A stretch of 64,000 bases of DNA from Streptomyces sp. NBC_00683 (GTDB lineage Bacteria > Actinomycetota > Actinomycetes > Streptomycetales > Streptomycetaceae), in contig NZ_CP109013.1 in the NCBI RefSeq assembly GCF_036226745.1, positions 4,588,001-4,652,000 of the forward strand, given 5' to 3'. Position numbers and translations under genes: made by a program. The notes beneath the pieces are model-generated. The model was given only the letters and a program-made list of their open reading frames with translations. It was not told where the DNA came from and searched no databases. Of the stretch, positions 8,435 to 17,675 are shown piece after piece (within the stretch, counting starts at the first letter, position 1; every line of letters begins with the position of its first letter).

Positions 8435-11035
8435 GTGGACGCCGAGCTGACCAACAGGAGCCGGGACGCCCTCAACGCGGCCACCAGCAGGGCCGTCAAG
8501 GACGGGCACCCCGACCTCACCCCCGGGCATCTGCTGCTTGCACTGCTCGCGGGCGAGGACAACGCGAACATCACCGACCTGCTGGCCGCGGCCGACGCCG
8601 ACCAGGTGGTCGTGCGTGCCGAGACCGAGCGGCTTCTCGGCGCACTGCCCAGCGTCACCGGATCCACCGTCGCCCCGCCGCAGCCCAACCGTGAGCTGCT
8701 CGCCGTCATCTCCGACGCCGACCAGCGGGCGAAGGAACTCGGCGACGACTACCTCTCCACCGAGCACCTGCTGATCGGTATCGCCGCCAAGGGCGGCCGC
8801 GCCGGTGAGATCCTCACTCAGCAGGGAGCCAGTGCGAAGAAGCTGCTGGACGCATTCGAGAAGAGCAGGGGAGGGCGCCGGGTGACCACACCCGACCCGG
8901 AGGGCCAGTACAAGGCCCTGGAGAAGTTCGGCACCGACTTCACGGCCGCCGCGCGCGAGGGCAAGCTGGACCCCGTCATCGGACGCGACCAGGAGATCCG
9001 CCGCGTCGTCCAGGTGCTGTCCCGCCGCACGAAGAACAACCCCGTGCTCATCGGGGAGCCCGGCGTCGGCAAGACCGCCGTCGTCGAAGGGCTCGCCCAG
9101 CGCATCATCAAGGGCGACGTCCCCGAGTCGCTGAAGAACAAGCGGCTCGTCTCCCTCGACCTCGGCGCGATGGTCGCGGGAGCCAAGTACCGCGGTGAGT
9201 TCGAGGAACGCCTCAAGACCGTCCTCTCCGAGATCAAGGAGAGCGACGGCCAGATCATCACCTTCATCGACGAGCTGCACACCGTCGTCGGCGCGGGCGC
9301 CGGCGGCGACTCCTCGATGGACGCGGGCAACATGCTCAAGCCGATGCTCGCCCGAGGTGAGCTCCGCATGGTCGGTGCCACCACGCTGGACGAGTACCGC
9401 GAGCGCATCGAGAAGGACCCGGCCCTGGAGCGCCGCTTCCAGCAGGTCCTGGTCGCCGAGCCGTCCGTCGAGGACACGATCGCGATCCTGCGTGGTCTCA
9501 AGGGCAGGTACGAGGCGCACCACAAGGTCCAGATCGCGGACTCCTCGCTGGTCGCCGCCGCGACCCTCTCCGACCGCTACATCACCTCCCGCTTCCTCCC
9601 CGACAAGGCCATCGACCTCGTCGACGAGGCGGCCTCCCGGCTCCGTATGGAGATCGACTCCTCGCCCCTGGAGATCGACGAGCTCCAGCGGGCCGTCGAC
9701 CGCCTGCACATGGAGGAGCTCGCCCTCAAGAACGAGACCGACGCGGGCTCCAGGCAGCGCCTGGAGAAGCTCCGCCGCGACCTCGCCGACAAGGAGGAGG
9801 AGCTGCGTGGCCTGACCGCCCGCTGGGAGAAGGAGAAGCAGGGGCTCAACCGCGTCGGCGAGCTGAAGGAGCGCCTGGACGAACTGCGCGGCCAGGCCGA
9901 ACGCGCCCAGCGCGACGGCGACTTCGACACCGCGTCCAAGCTGCTCTACGGGGAGATCCCCGGCCTGGAGCGCGAACTGGCCGAAGCGGCCGAGGCCGAG
10001 CAGGAGGCCTCCCAGGACACCATGGTCAAGGAGGAGGTCGGGCCGGACGACATCGCCGACGTCGTCGGGGCGTGGACGGGCATCCCGGCCGGACGCCTCC
10101 TGGAGGGCGAGACCCAGAAGCTCCTGCGCATGGAGGACGAGCTGGGCCGCCGGCTCATCGGCCAGACCGAGGCCGTGCGCTCCGTGTCGGACGCGGTACG
10201 CCGCACCCGCGCCGGGATCGCCGACCCCGACCGGCCCACCGGCTCGTTCCTCTTCCTCGGCCCCACCGGGGTCGGCAAGACGGAGCTGGCCAAGGCACTC
10301 GCCGACTTCCTGTTCGACGACGAACGGGCCATGATCCGCATCGACATGAGCGAGTACGGGGAGAAGCACAGCGTCGCCCGGCTCGTCGGCGCCCCGCCCG
10401 GCTACGTCGGCTACGAGGAGGGCGGCCAGCTCACGGAGGCCGTCCGCCGCCGCCCGTACAGCGTCGTCCTGCTCGACGAGGTGGAGAAGGCGCACCCCGA
10501 GGTCTTCGACATCCTGCTGCAGGTGCTCGACGACGGCCGGCTCACCGACGGGCAGGGCAGGACGGTGGACTTCCGCAACACCATCCTGATCCTCACGTCG
10601 AACCTCGGCAGCCAGTTCCTGGTCGACCCCCTGACCAAGCCGGACGTGAAGAAGCAGCAGGTCATGGACGTCGTGCGGGCGTCCTTCAAGCCGGAGTTCC
10701 TCAACCGGCTCGACGACCTGGTGGTCTTCTCCGCCCTGTCCGGTGACGAGCTCGCCCACATCGCGGGTCTCCAGGTGGGCCGCCTCGCCGGCCGGCTGGC
10801 CGACCGGCGGATCACCCTCGACGTGACCCCGGACGCCCTGGCCTGGCTGGCCGAGGAGGGCAACGACCCGGCGTACGGCGCCCGGCCGCTGCGACGGCTG
10901 ATCCAGACGGCGATCGGCGACCGGCTCGCGAAGGAGATCCTCGCGGGCGAGGTCAAGGACGGCGACACCGTGCGGGTGGACCGGGCCGGGGACGGTCTGC
11001 TCGTCGGGCCCGTTCCCCCGGAGAAGGCCAGGTAG
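8435..11035 (+). CDS. clpB: ATP-dependent disaggregase ClpB (Hsp100)
   Basis: ClpB, 866 residues, is the hexameric AAA+ machine that pulls proteins out of aggregates together with DnaK. The order is standard. An N-terminal Clp repeat domain ([25 protein letters not shown]) comes first. AAA1 has Walker [10 protein letters not shown] and Walker [10 protein letters not shown] coiled-coil middle domain of about 120 residues follows ([20 protein letters not shown]). AAA2 has Walker [10 protein letters not shown] and Walker [12 protein letters not shown], and a C-terminal domain ends the protein. The start is GTG at 8435, where homology begins and AAGGAGGAGA lies nine bases ahead; the frame is open further upstream, but through the HAIR operator. 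The upstream HAIR site indicates HspR control shared with the dnaK operon. Confidence 0.97.
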   Translation: MDAELTNRSRDALNAATSRAVKDGHPDLTPGHLLLALLAGEDNANITDLLAAADADQVVVRAETERLLGALPSVTGSTVAPPQPNRELLAVISDADQRAKELGDDYLSTEHLLIGIAAKGGRAGEILTQQGASAKKLLDAFEKSRGGRRVTTPDPEGQYKALEKFGTDFTAAAREGKLDPVIGRDQEIRRVVQVLSRRTKNNPVLIGEPGVGKTAVVEGLAQRIIKGDVPESLKNKRLVSLDLGAMVAGAKYRGEFEERLKTVLSEIKESDGQIITFIDELHTVVGAGAGGDSSMDAGNMLKPMLARGELRMVGATTLDEYRERIEKDPALERRFQQVLVAEPSVEDTIAILRGLKGRYEAHHKVQIADSSLVAAATLSDRYITSRFLPDKAIDLVDEAASRLRMEIDSSPLEIDELQRAVDRLHMEELALKNETDAGSRQRLEKLRRDLADKEEELRGLTARWEKEKQGLNRVGELKERLDELRGQAERAQRDGDFDTASKLLYGEIPGLERELAEAAEAEQEASQDTMVKEEVGPDDIADVVGAWTGIPAGRLLEGETQKLLRMEDELGRRLIGQTEAVRSVSDAVRRTRAGIADPDRPTGSFLFLGPTGVGKTELAKALADFLFDDERAMIRIDMSEYGEKHSVARLVGAPPGYVGYEEGGQLTEAVRRRPYSVVLLDEVEKAHPEVFDILLQVLDDGRLTDGQGRTVDFRNTILILTSNLGSQFLVDPLTKPDVKKQQVMDVVRASFKPEFLNRLDDLVVFSALSGDELAHIAGLQVGRLAGRLADRRITLDVTPDALAWLAEEGNDPAYGARPLRRLIQTAIGDRLAKEILAGEVKDGDTVRVDRAGDGLLVGPVPPEKAR

Positions 11036-11045
11036 ACCACTCGTC

Positions 11046-11086
11046 GTGCCCCCGGCCCCCGGACCCTGTGTCCGGGCCGGGGGCAC
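11046..11086. terminator. clpB terminator hairpin
   Basis: GTGCCCCCGGCCC (11046-11058) pairs with GGGCCGGGGGCAC (11074-11086), followed by GTTTG. It is placed 11 bases after the clpB stop. Confidence 0.8.
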
Positions 11087-11421
11087 GTTTGTGCGCGGTG
11101 TCGTTTGCATTGATGCGTGCATCCGACACCCTTGATTGAGGAAGCGCCCTGGTGGTGCGCCCGAGAAGTAAGTCGGGCCGTACCGGCGGTTGCCCACTAA
11201 ATCGAGCCGAAAATTTCCATTCCGTGGCCGGATGGCAGACGCGCTGTGCCGCCCCCGGGTGTTCTCCGGGCGAGGTGGGTGCATATCCGTATCCCGATCA
11301 CACTCCGGTCAACGGCCAGGCAACAGACCGGTTTCCGCTCAATATCAGGACACTCCGGACCACCTTTCATGATCTGTGGGAGGGGGTATATGCGGAATTC
11401 GGCAGCCGGTAAGGTACGCGC
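11087..11421. other. Non-coding, relatively AT-rich interval
   Basis: No convincing gene is present here. The open frame at 11152-11412 has an unstructured composition, no ribosome site and no recognisable motif. The region has lower GC than its neighbours. It holds the TAAGGT -10-like hexamer (11410-11415) just ahead of the MFS gene. Confidence 0.6.
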
Positions 11422-12687
11422 ATGACCGAGCGCATACCTGATGAGATAAGCCCGGAGTCGAAGGATTGCAAAAGTGACAATCTAATTCGCCTCAGCGAAT
11501 TTCGCACTCTTTGGGCGGCTTATGCTCAGTCGGTCCTCGGTGACCAGCTGGCGCGGGTGGCGTTGTCGCTGCTGGTCTTCCAACGAACCGAGTCGGCCGG
11601 CTGGACCGCGGCGACGTACGCCCTGACCACCCTGCCCGCCCTGCTGTCCGGGGTGCTGCTGTCCGGGCTCGCGGACCGCTTCCCCCGACGGACCGTCATG
11701 GTCGGATGCGACCTGGTGCGCGCCGCCCTGGTCGGGCTGATGGCCCTGCCGGGAACACCCCTGCCCCTGCTGGCCGGACTGCTGGTGCTGGCGCAGCTGG
11801 CGGAGGCGCCCTTCGGCGCCGCGCAGGGCGCTCTGCTGCCGACCGTGCTCGGCGAGCGGAGGTACGAGCGCGGCCAGCGCGTCATGCTGATCACCCACCA
11901 GGCCGGGCAGCTGGTCGGCTTCGCCGGTGGCGGTGTGCTCGTCGTGTGGCTGGGCAGCCACGTCTCCCTGGGGCTGAACGCGGCTTCGTTCCTGCTCTCC
12001 GCGTCCCTGATCAGGTTCGGTGTGAAGGCCCGGCCGATCGCGGGCGACGACGTGCGGCAGAAGAGGCTGCACATGCAGGTCAGGAGTGCGGCGGCGCTGA
12101 TCTGGGCGGACCCCAGGCTGCGGGCGCTGGTCGCCCTGGGATGGCTGGCCGGGTTCATCGTGCTGCCGGAGGGGCTGGCCGCCCCGTTCGCGGACGAGGC
12201 CGGCGGGGGCGGTGCCTCCGTGGGGCTCCTGCTCGCCGCGCACCCGGCGGGAATGGTGCTGGGCGCGGCTCTGCTCGGGCGCGCGAGCGTCGGGGACGAG
12301 TGGCGCCGCCGGCTGCTCGGGCCGCTGGCGGTCGGCGCGAATCTGCCGCTGCTCCTGTACTGGACGGGCCCCGGTGTCGCGGTGGCTGTCCTGCTGCTGA
12401 TGGCATCGGGGGTGTGCTCGGCCTACCAGATCACCGCCGGAGCCACCTTCGTCCTGCTCACCCCGGCCGGCCAGCGCGGCCAGGTGCTGGGACTCGCCAG
12501 GTCGGGGCTGACCGCCATGCAGGGGATCGGTGTCGCGGCGGGAGGTCTGGCGGCGGAGCTGTCCGGATCGTCCTCGGACACGATCGGAGGGGCGGGACTT
12601 GTCGGGACATCGTGCGCGATCCTGGTCGCCTTCGCCTGGTCGCGGGCCCGGGGGACCGGCGCAGGGACGATTCCCCTGAGGGCGTAG
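11422..12687 (+). CDS. MFS transporter (EntS/DHA3-like drug or siderophore exporter)
   Basis: A 421-residue membrane protein with about 12 hydrophobic segments. The first loop motif is LADRFPRRTVMVGCDLVRA, a variant of the MFS GxxxDRxGRR signature placed after the second helix. RLSEFRTLWAAYAQSVLGDQ at the start and the QAGQLVGFAGGG block in mid-protein fit the EntS-like group of proton-driven exporters. The ATG at 11422 has TAAGGT six bases ahead and no Shine-Dalgarno sequence, so the transcript is probably leaderless. The first 35 codons are unusually AT-rich for this genome, including CTA, a sign of separate origin or of selection for accessible initiation. Substrate unknown. Confidence 0.82.
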   Translation: MTERIPDEISPESKDCKSDNLIRLSEFRTLWAAYAQSVLGDQLARVALSLLVFQRTESAGWTAATYALTTLPALLSGVLLSGLADRFPRRTVMVGCDLVRAALVGLMALPGTPLPLLAGLLVLAQLAEAPFGAAQGALLPTVLGERRYERGQRVMLITHQAGQLVGFAGGGVLVVWLGSHVSLGLNAASFLLSASLIRFGVKARPIAGDDVRQKRLHMQVRSAAALIWADPRLRALVALGWLAGFIVLPEGLAAPFADEAGGGGASVGLLLAAHPAGMVLGAALLGRASVGDEWRRRLLGPLAVGANLPLLLYWTGPGVAVAVLLLMASGVCSAYQITAGATFVLLTPAGQRGQVLGLARSGLTAMQGIGVAAGGLAAELSGSSSDTIGGAGLVGTSCAILVAFAWSRARGTGAGTIPLRA

Positions 12688-12758
12688 GACTACTGGCCGC
12701 CGATCGCGGCTAGGGTCGATGGCAGGAAACCACGAGCGATCCACAGGAGTACCCAGCG

Positions 12759-13304
12759 ATGTCTATCGACCCGTCCTCGATTCCCAACTTCGGGGGCCAG
12801 CCCGAGCCGCAGGCGGCAGGACCCGAGGGACCCGTTGTCCCTGACCAGGACCTCGTCAAGCAGCTTCTCGAGCAGATGGAGCTGAAGTACGTCGTCGATG
12901 ACGAGGGCGACCTCGCAGCGCCGTGGGAAGAGTTCCGCACGTACTTCATGTTCCGCGGCGAGGAGGAGCAGCAGGTCTTCTCGGTCCGTACGTTCTACGA
13001 CCGCCCCCACCCCGTCGACCAGCGTCCCGTCCTCCTCGACGCGATCGACGACTGGAACCGCCGCACCCTGTGGCCCAAGGTCTACACGCACGCCCACGAG
13101 GGCGAGGAGGGCGCTGCCGCCTCCGTGCGGCTGATCGGTGAGGCGCAGATGCTCATCGGCACCGGCGTCAGCCTGGAGCACTTCGTCTCCTCGACGGTCA
13201 GCTGGGTGCGGGCCTCCATCGAGTTCGACAAGTGGCTCGTGGAGCGCCTGGGCCTGGAGCCCGCCGAGGACAAGACCGCGGACGAGGACTCCCCGGAGGC
13301 CTGA
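12759..13304 (+). CDS. YbjN-domain protein
   Basis: A 181-residue soluble acidic protein. The core (about residues 30-165) has the YbjN pattern: a short helix (DLVKQLLEQMELKY) and hydrophobic strands around FRTYFMFRGEEEQQVFSVRTFYD. The helix VLLDAIDDWNRRTLWPKVY and the SLEHFVSSTVSWVRASIEFDKWLVE tail follow. This fold resembles type III secretion chaperones and is widespread in actinobacteria without an agreed function. CAGGAG precedes the ATG, and TAGGGT at 12711-12716 may be its -10. The C-terminal 15 residues are acidic and probably flexible. Confidence 0.82.
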   Translation: MSIDPSSIPNFGGQPEPQAAGPEGPVVPDQDLVKQLLEQMELKYVVDDEGDLAAPWEEFRTYFMFRGEEEQQVFSVRTFYDRPHPVDQRPVLLDAIDDWNRRTLWPKVYTHAHEGEEGAAASVRLIGEAQMLIGTGVSLEHFVSSTVSWVRASIEFDKWLVERLGLEPAEDKTADEDSPEA

Positions 13305-13321
13305 TCCGGCGCCGGTGCGAC

Positions 13322-13370
13322 AGCCCGGCCGGGGGCGGCGGTCATCGCGACCGCGCCGCCGGGCCGGGCT
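13322..13370. terminator. Terminator between convergent YbjN and aminotransferase genes
   Basis: A long GC-rich inverted repeat (AGCCCGGCC plus GGGCGGCG pairing with CGCCGCC plus GGGCCGGGCT) around a short loop, followed by TCCTCCT. It could serve both genes. Confidence 0.7.
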
Positions 13371-13387
13371 TCCTCCTGCCCCGGTGA

Positions 13388-14578
13388 TCAGCCCGCGGCG
13401 AGGCTCTTCAGACGGGTCACCGCCTCGGCGAGTACATCCGTGCGCTTGCAGAAGGCGAAGCGCACGAAGGGCGCGCCCTGCTCGCGGTGGTCGTAGAACA
13501 CCGCGTTGGGGATGGCGACGACCCCGCACCGCTCCGGCAGCGCACGGCAGAACGCGAAGCCGTCCTGCCCACCGCCGAGCGGCCGGATGTCGGTGGTGAC
13601 GAAGTACGTTCCGGCGGGCTTGTAGACCTCGAACCCGGCCTCGGCGAGGCCGCTGCTCAGCAGGTCGCGCTTGGCGCGCAGGTCCGCGCGCAGTCCGTCG
13701 AAGTAGCTGTCGGGCAGGCGCAGTGCCTCGGCGACCGCGTACTGGAAGGGCCCGGCCGACACGTACGTCAGGAACTGCTTGGCGGACCGGACCGCGGTGA
13801 CCAGGGCGGGGCTCGCCGTGATCCAGCCGACCTTCCAGCCGGTGAACGAGAACGTCTTTCCCGCACTGCTGATGGTGACCGTGCGCTCGCGCATGCCGGG
13901 GAAGGAGGCGAGGGGAATGTGCTCGCCCTCGAAGACCAGGTGCTCGTAGACCTCGTCCGTGACGACGAGGAGGTCGCGCTCGCACGCGAGCCCGGCGACG
14001 GCGGCCAGCTCCTCGCGCGTCAGGACGGTGCCGGTGGGGTTGTGCGGGGTGTTGAGCAGGATCAGCCGGGTGCGGGGGGTGACGGCGGCGCGGAGTTCGT
14101 CGAGGTCGAGCCGGTAGGCGCCCTCGTGGGGGTGGAGCGTGACGGGGACGCGGGTACCGCCCGCCATGGCGATGCAGGCCGCGTAGGAGTCGTAGTACGG
14201 CTCCAGGGCGATGACCTCGTCGCCGGGCTCCAGGAGGGCCAGCAGGGTGGCGGCGATGGCCTCGGTGGCGCCCGCCGTGACGAGGACCTCGGTGTCGGGG
14301 TCGTACGCCAGTCCGTATCGCCTCTGCTGGTGCTCCGTGATCGCGGAGCGCAGCTCGGGGACGCCGGGGCCCGGTGGGTACTGGTTGCCGTGGCCGGCGC
14401 GCAGCGCCCGGACCGCGGCCTCACGGATCTCCTCCGGGCCGTCGGTGTCGGGGAAGCCCTGGCCGAGATTGATCGATCCGGTCCGTACGGCCAGCGCCGA
14501 CATCTCCGCGAAGATCGTCGTGCCGAACTCGGCGAGGCGGCGGTTGAGCAGCGGTCGTCCCTGTCGTCCCTGTGTCAT
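13388..14578 (-). CDS. Class I/II PLP-dependent aminotransferase
   Basis: A 396-residue fold-type I aminotransferase. Visible landmarks are INLGQGFPDTDGP near the N-terminus, the TAGATEAIAATLLAL cofactor-phosphate region, NTPHNPTGTVL and VTDEVYEHLVFEG. The PLP lysine, about K241, lies in SSAGKTFSFTGWKVGW. This set is shared by the kynurenine/glutamine transaminase K and actinobacterial N-succinyl-diaminopimelate aminotransferase (DapC) groups, so the exact substrate is uncertain. The ATG at 14578 is preferred over one nine bases upstream because CAGGAT lies seven bases before it, in the position of a leaderless -10. Confidence 0.87.
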   Translation of the reverse strand: MTQGRQGRPLLNRRLAEFGTTIFAEMSALAVRTGSINLGQGFPDTDGPEEIREAAVRALRAGHGNQYPPGPGVPELRSAITEHQQRRYGLAYDPDTEVLVTAGATEAIAATLLALLEPGDEVIALEPYYDSYAACIAMAGGTRVPVTLHPHEGAYRLDLDELRAAVTPRTRLILLNTPHNPTGTVLTREELAAVAGLACERDLLVVTDEVYEHLVFEGEHIPLASFPGMRERTVTISSAGKTFSFTGWKVGWITASPALVTAVRSAKQFLTYVSAGPFQYAVAEALRLPDSYFDGLRADLRAKRDLLSSGLAEAGFEVYKPAGTYFVTTDIRPLGGGQDGFAFCRALPERCGVVAIPNAVFYDHREQGAPFVRFAFCKRTDVLAEAVTRLKSLAAG

Positions 14579-14696
14579 GGGCGCCATCCTGTGCCGAAGC
14601 TCTGGAGTTGCTCAAGTCTGCTTTGGCCGCGGTGGGGCGCGGGAATCCCCGTGTCACGTGAGAAGCGGGGACCTCGCTTCGGGGGAAGAGAAGGAT

Positions 14697-14993
14697 GTGA
14701 GGTCGGTGGCATTGTTCGTCTTCATCGTGTTCATGGTGCTGGTGTGCGTGGGGGTGGCAGCCCTGATGTCGCGGTCGGGGAGCAGGAAGAAGCCGCTGGG
14801 GGCACGCAGGGGGCGTGGCGGGCGCCGGAGTTCGGGCAGCGGCTCCAGCGGTTCGGACGGCGGCAGTTGGTGGGCGGGTGACAGCGGCGCCGGTCACTCC
14901 GGTGGCCATTCGTGCGGCAGCAGCAGCTCGTCGTGCGGTGGCAGCAGCTCGTCGTGCGGCGGCGGGGGCGGATGCGGCGGCGGGGGCAGCTGA
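14697..14993 (+). CDS. Small membrane protein with Ser/Gly/Cys-rich tail
   Basis: A 98-residue protein with one N-terminal membrane helix (ALFVFIVFMVLVCVGVAALM) and a basic stretch, then a low-complexity tail of Ser, Gly, His and Cys. The tail ends in clusters such as HSCGSSSSSC, GGSSSSCGGG and GCGGGGS. The five cysteines are spaced by Ser/Gly runs, which suggests metal binding, disulfide cross-linking or just repetitive composition. GGGGGAAGA precedes the GTG at 14697; a GTG at 14706 is an alternative. Codon use and the terminator that follows support a real gene. From memory, similar tails occur in other actinobacterial small membrane proteins without known function. Confidence 0.62.
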   Translation: MRSVALFVFIVFMVLVCVGVAALMSRSGSRKKPLGARRGRGGRRSSGSGSSGSDGGSWWAGDSGAGHSGGHSCGSSSSSCGGSSSSCGGGGGCGGGGS

Positions 14994-15011
14994 ACCCGGT
15001 CGGCCGACCGG

Positions 15012-15051
15012 GAGGCGGACGCCGCGTCCGTGAGGCGGACGCCGCGTCCGT
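15012..15051. repeat. Two tandem 20-bp repeats
   Basis: GAGGCGGACGCCGCGTCCGT occurs twice in succession, each copy containing the dyad CGGACG-CCG-CGTCCG. They lie between the small membrane protein and its terminator. Confidence 0.85.
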
Positions 15052-15053
15052 GA

Positions 15054-15090
15054 GGTGCCCGGCGGGTGAACTCCCGCCGGGCACCTTTTC
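15054..15090 (+). terminator. Rho-independent-like terminator
   Basis: GGTGCCCGGCGGG at 15054-15066 pairs with 15073-15085 across a six-base loop and is followed by TTTTC. Confidence 0.85.
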
Positions 15091-15320
15091 GTTGGGCTTT
15101 TCTGGAACAGATGAACCGTGCTGCCCCCGAGGGGATGGAAACCACGTCAAGTTGGGTAAAAACGCTGTGAGTGTGGCGTACTTCATGATTCCCTCGCTGT
15201 AGGGAACATTCAGCCATCGGACCCTGATCGGGCCGGTTCAGGCGTTCCTCCTCCCCTAGGTGCGACGCACCGGGGGCACCTCCTGTCCGTGTGTCCATGT
15301 GTGTTTTGCGGAGCCGACCC

Positions 15321-15842
15321 ATGCTCACGTCCCTCCAGACCGCCTATTCCGATACCCGTGCCGCCGATCTGGCCTGGGCGCTGGGGCGCGAGCCACTGCC
15401 GGCCCTCGCCGTCCTCGATCTCCAACTGCCTTGCGCCAAGCTGCAGATGAGGCTGCTCGGTGCCTCCCATCAGGTCCTCCTGGAGGAGGAGCGCGGTACC
15501 TGTTCCGAGACCGTCGCCTGCATTCCGGGCAGCAGCACACCCCTGCCGCTCGGCGTCGCCAAGCGGATGGGCGAGTGGGAGTACGAGTTCGCGGCGCGCG
15601 TGGAGACTCTCTCGGAGGGCTCGTTCGCGGGGCGCGCACAGGAGCTGCTCGCGCTGGTGACCGACCATCCGCACGGACTTGCGGGGACCTTTCCCGGTAG
15701 CCCGTACGCCTTCACGGCCATGCTGGCGCAGTACTCGGAGGGCCAGGTGAGGTGGCGCACCTGGCACGCGTACCCGCAGGAGGGGCAGTTGGTGGTGACC
15801 CGGACCCGGGTGGGTGTGCGGATGCCCGCGCCGGCGCTGTGA
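15321..15842 (+). CDS. DUF2617 family protein
   Basis: A 173-residue soluble protein. The sequence opens LTSLQTAYSDTRAADLAWAL and includes LQLPCAKLQMRLLGASHQV. The C-terminal half holds the well-conserved GLAGTFPGSPYAFTAM and WRTWHAYPQEGQLVVTRT. I recognise this as the actinobacterial DUF2617 pattern, of unknown function and usually beside the membrane spermidine-synthase-like gene, as here. The ATG at 15321 has GGAG seven bases upstream. It is transcribed in the same direction as the next gene, with a 150-base gap. Confidence 0.75.
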   Translation: MLTSLQTAYSDTRAADLAWALGREPLPALAVLDLQLPCAKLQMRLLGASHQVLLEEERGTCSETVACIPGSSTPLPLGVAKRMGEWEYEFAARVETLSEGSFAGRAQELLALVTDHPHGLAGTFPGSPYAFTAMLAQYSEGQVRWRTWHAYPQEGQLVVTRTRVGVRMPAPAL

Positions 15843-15941
15843 GCGGGCGCGGGGCAGGTCTGCGCAGGTCCGTGGCCGGGCGCGGGGCCGGTCTGCGTAG
15901 GTGCGGGGCGCATTCGGCGTGCCTCCGGAGTGCCTCACTTA

Positions 15942-15985
15942 CACCCTTGTGGGTGACAAGCGGCGACGTCGCCGTAACGTAGCGT
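15942..15985 (+). promoter_or_regulatory. Promoter/operator region of the spermidine-synthase-like gene
   Basis: TAGCGT at 15980-15985 lies seven bases before the ATG, consistent with a leaderless transcript. Two dyads precede it: CACCC-TTGT-GGGTG (15942-15955) and the perfect palindrome CGGCGACGTCGCCG (15961-15974), which would lie between -35 and -10. They are candidate repressor sites. Confidence 0.5.
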
Positions 15986-15992
15986 TCGCGAC

Positions 15993-17591
15993 ATGATCGA
16001 CCAGCAGGTGTCGCTGCGAGGGGGCGCGGCGCGGCTTCCCGTACGGCCGAGGACCGGCCGTTTCCTCGTGCTGGCCGTGGTCTTCATCTGTGCCGCCTGC
16101 GGTCTGGTGTACGAGCTCGAACTGGTCGCGCTGGCTTCCTACTTGATCGGTGACTCGGTCACCCAGGCCTCCGTCGTGCTGTCCGTGATGGTGTTCGCGA
16201 TGGGCATCGGCTCGCTTCTCGCGAAACGTTTACGCAGCCGCGCCGCCGTCGGATTCGGGCTGATCGAAGCCGCCCTCGCGCTGGTCGGCGGATCGTCGGC
16301 CCTCGTGCTGTACGCGTCGTTCGCCTGGCTCGGGGAGTCGCGCTACGCACTGGTGGGGTTCTCGATGGCGATCGGGATCCTGATCGGCGCGGAGATCCCG
16401 CTGCTGATGACGCTGATCCAGCGGGTCGACCGGCAGGACGCGGGCGGGGCCGTCGCCGATCTCTTCGCCGCCGACTACGTGGGCGCCCTGGTCGGCGGGC
16501 TCGCGTTCCCGTTCCTGCTGCTGCCGATGATGGGGCAGCTCACCGGGGCGCTGTTCACGGGCTCCGTCAACGCGGCGGCGGGCGGTGCGCTGGTGCTCTG
16601 GGTGTTCCGGCGGGACCTCGGCACCCGCGAGCGCTGGCTGCTGATCGCCGCCAACGCCGTGGTGATCACGGTGCTGGCCACGGCCACGGTCCTGGCCGAC
16701 GACTTCGAGAGGGCGGCCCGGCGTGCGGTGTACGGGGACGAGGTGCGGGTCGCCGTGCAGACCGAGGTGCAGGAGGTCGTCCTCACCGGCGCGGGGCGGG
16801 GCTCGCTCGACCTCTATCTGGACGGCCGGCTGAGGGTCAGCTCGCGCGACGAGTACCGCTACCACGAGGCGCTGGTGCACCCGGCGATGAAGGGCCGGCA
16901 CGAGAGGGTGCTGATCCTCGGCGGGGGCGACGGGCTGGCCGCCCGCGAGGTGCTGCGCTATCCCGACGTCGAGTCCGTCGTGGTGGTCGAGCTCGACCCG
17001 GCCGTCACCCGGTTGGCCCGTACGGACCCTGCGCTTTCCGGGCTGAACGGGCACGCGTACCGGGATCCGAGGCTGACAGCGGCCGACGGGGACGCGTTCA
17101 ACTGGCTGCGGGCCACGGGGGAGCGCTACGACGTGGTGATCTCGGACCTTCCCGACCCGGGGATCACGGCCAGTACGAAGCTCTACTCGGCGGAGTTCTA
17201 CGGCCTGATCGAGGAGGCCCTGGAGCCGGGTGGCCGGCTGGTGGTGCACGCGGGGCCGCTGGGCAGCAGGCCGGAGACGTTCTGGACGGTGGAGGCGTCG
17301 ATGAGGGCGGGCGGCCTGGCGACCCGCCCGTACCGCATCGAGGGCAGGCTCACCGGGTTCGCCGCGGGCCCGGACCGGGCCACGGGCGGGTCGCAGGCGC
17401 CGCACGACTGGGGTTTCGTGCTCGCCGCTCCGCGTGCGGTGGGCCCGCTCGGCCTCGACGGGCGGGTGCCGGGGCCGCGCTCCCTGGGGGAGCGGGAGTT
17501 GCTGGCGGCCGAGCGCTCGGCGCAGCGGGTACGGCTGAGGGGTGCGATGCCGTCGACGCTGGTGCATCCGCGTTACTGGGAGGAACCGTGA
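15993..17591 (+). CDS. Membrane-anchored spermidine-synthase-like aminopropyltransferase (TTA-containing)
   Basis: A 532-residue fusion of an N-terminal membrane region (about residues 25-235, roughly seven helices) and a C-terminal spermidine-synthase-like Rossmann domain. In the latter are [10 protein letters not shown], the nucleotide-binding [35 protein letters not shown] and ISDLPDPG. The catalytic domain would bind decarboxylated S-adenosylmethionine. Whether the membrane-fused forms make polyamines is not settled. Leucine 80 is encoded by TTA (16230-16232), the only in-frame TTA I found in the window, so translation may depend on the bldA tRNA and hence on development. No Shine-Dalgarno sequence is visible; a TAGCGT hexamer seven bases upstream suggests leaderless expression. 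Confidence 0.85.
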   Translation: MIDQQVSLRGGAARLPVRPRTGRFLVLAVVFICAACGLVYELELVALASYLIGDSVTQASVVLSVMVFAMGIGSLLAKRLRSRAAVGFGLIEAALALVGGSSALVLYASFAWLGESRYALVGFSMAIGILIGAEIPLLMTLIQRVDRQDAGGAVADLFAADYVGALVGGLAFPFLLLPMMGQLTGALFTGSVNAAAGGALVLWVFRRDLGTRERWLLIAANAVVITVLATATVLADDFERAARRAVYGDEVRVAVQTEVQEVVLTGAGRGSLDLYLDGRLRVSSRDEYRYHEALVHPAMKGRHERVLILGGGDGLAAREVLRYPDVESVVVVELDPAVTRLARTDPALSGLNGHAYRDPRLTAADGDAFNWLRATGERYDVVISDLPDPGITASTKLYSAEFYGLIEEALEPGGRLVVHAGPLGSRPETFWTVEASMRAGGLATRPYRIEGRLTGFAAGPDRATGGSQAPHDWGFVLAAPRAVGPLGLDGRVPGPRSLGERELLAAERSAQRVRLRGAMPSTLVHPRYWEEP

Positions 17592-17675
17592 GCGGGACGG
17601 GGCGGTGTGGACCTCACGGTGTACGGGGTGTGGAAGCGCTGACGGGACGGCCCCGGCTGAGTAGGCTCGGTCGGT

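Noticed and set aside
8384..11284. 966-codon reverse frame opposite clpB
   Set aside because: Composition (Leu/Val/Gly/Asp-rich with no motif) is typical of antisense frames in high-GC genes, and clpB on the plus strand is certain.
11152..11412. 86-codon frame between clpB and the MFS gene
   Set aside because: No ribosome site, no motif, and composition unlike neighbouring genes. Treated as non-coding.
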